Assembly: GCA_025355115.1 (NCBI GenBank)
Contig: JANXLO010000750.1
Coordinates: forward strand, 1 to 5,357
Reading direction: 5' to 3'
Source: Chthonomonadaceae bacterium
GTDB taxonomy: Bacteria > Armatimonadota > Chthonomonadetes > Chthonomonadales > Chthonomonadaceae
Length of the DNA stretch: 5,357 nt
This document shows positions 5,357 to 5,357 of this stretch, piece by piece. Position numbers and translations under genes: made by a program. Within the stretch, counting starts at the first letter, position 1. Each line of letters starts with the position of its first letter. The notes beneath the pieces are model-generated. The model saw nothing but the letters and a program-made list of their open reading frames with translations. It searched no databases and had not been told where the DNA came from.

Positions 5357-5357
5357 C

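Overview
The window is 5,357 bases of moderately GC-rich bacterial chromosome. It holds seven protein-coding genes, two of them cut by the window edges. I see no rRNA, tRNA, CRISPR array, insertion sequence or phage gene. Gene content (riboflavin synthase, a PhyH-type oxygenase next to a TIM-barrel sugar isomerase/epimerase, a GT4 glycosyltransferase and an M15-like protein) suggests a free-living heterotroph. It would fit something like Acidobacteriota or Armatimonadota, but that placement is a guess from protein style and no marker here settles it.

Layout. Bases 2-580 (+) are the 3' part of riboflavin synthase, lacking only about eight N-terminal residues. A strong GC hairpin at 602-627 follows it. 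Four genes then run leftward on the minus strand. In transcription order they are a TIM-barrel sugar isomerase/epimerase-like protein (3352-2489), a phytanoyl-CoA dioxygenase-family protein (2361-1486), an 85-residue two-helix membrane protein (1371-1114) and a 112-residue protein with an acidic tail (1009-671). The isomerase gene has a near-perfect sigma70 promoter (TTGACT, 17 bases, TATAAT) at 3388-3416, the clearest regulatory signal in the window. Divergent from it, a GT4 glycosyltransferase with glucan-synthase-like motifs runs rightward (3559-4815) from a TTG codon. Converging on that gene is the C-terminal part of a protein with an M15-peptidase-like HxxGxAxD motif (minus, 5356-4841), which enters from beyond the right edge.

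How the genes may work together. The isomerase and dioxygenase genes are same-strand neighbours 127 bases apart and could form a small catabolic or modification unit. The substrate cannot be read from sequence. The two small genes downstream could be read on the same transcript, but a possible -10 box and a perfect palindrome just before the membrane-protein gene suggest it may have its own promoter. Riboflavin synthase, the glycosyltransferase and the M15-like protein look like separate neighbours. I see no convincing new multi-gene system. The point most worth checking is that the dioxygenase lacks the usual HxD iron-binding motif and has a conspicuous HWHFH cluster in its place.
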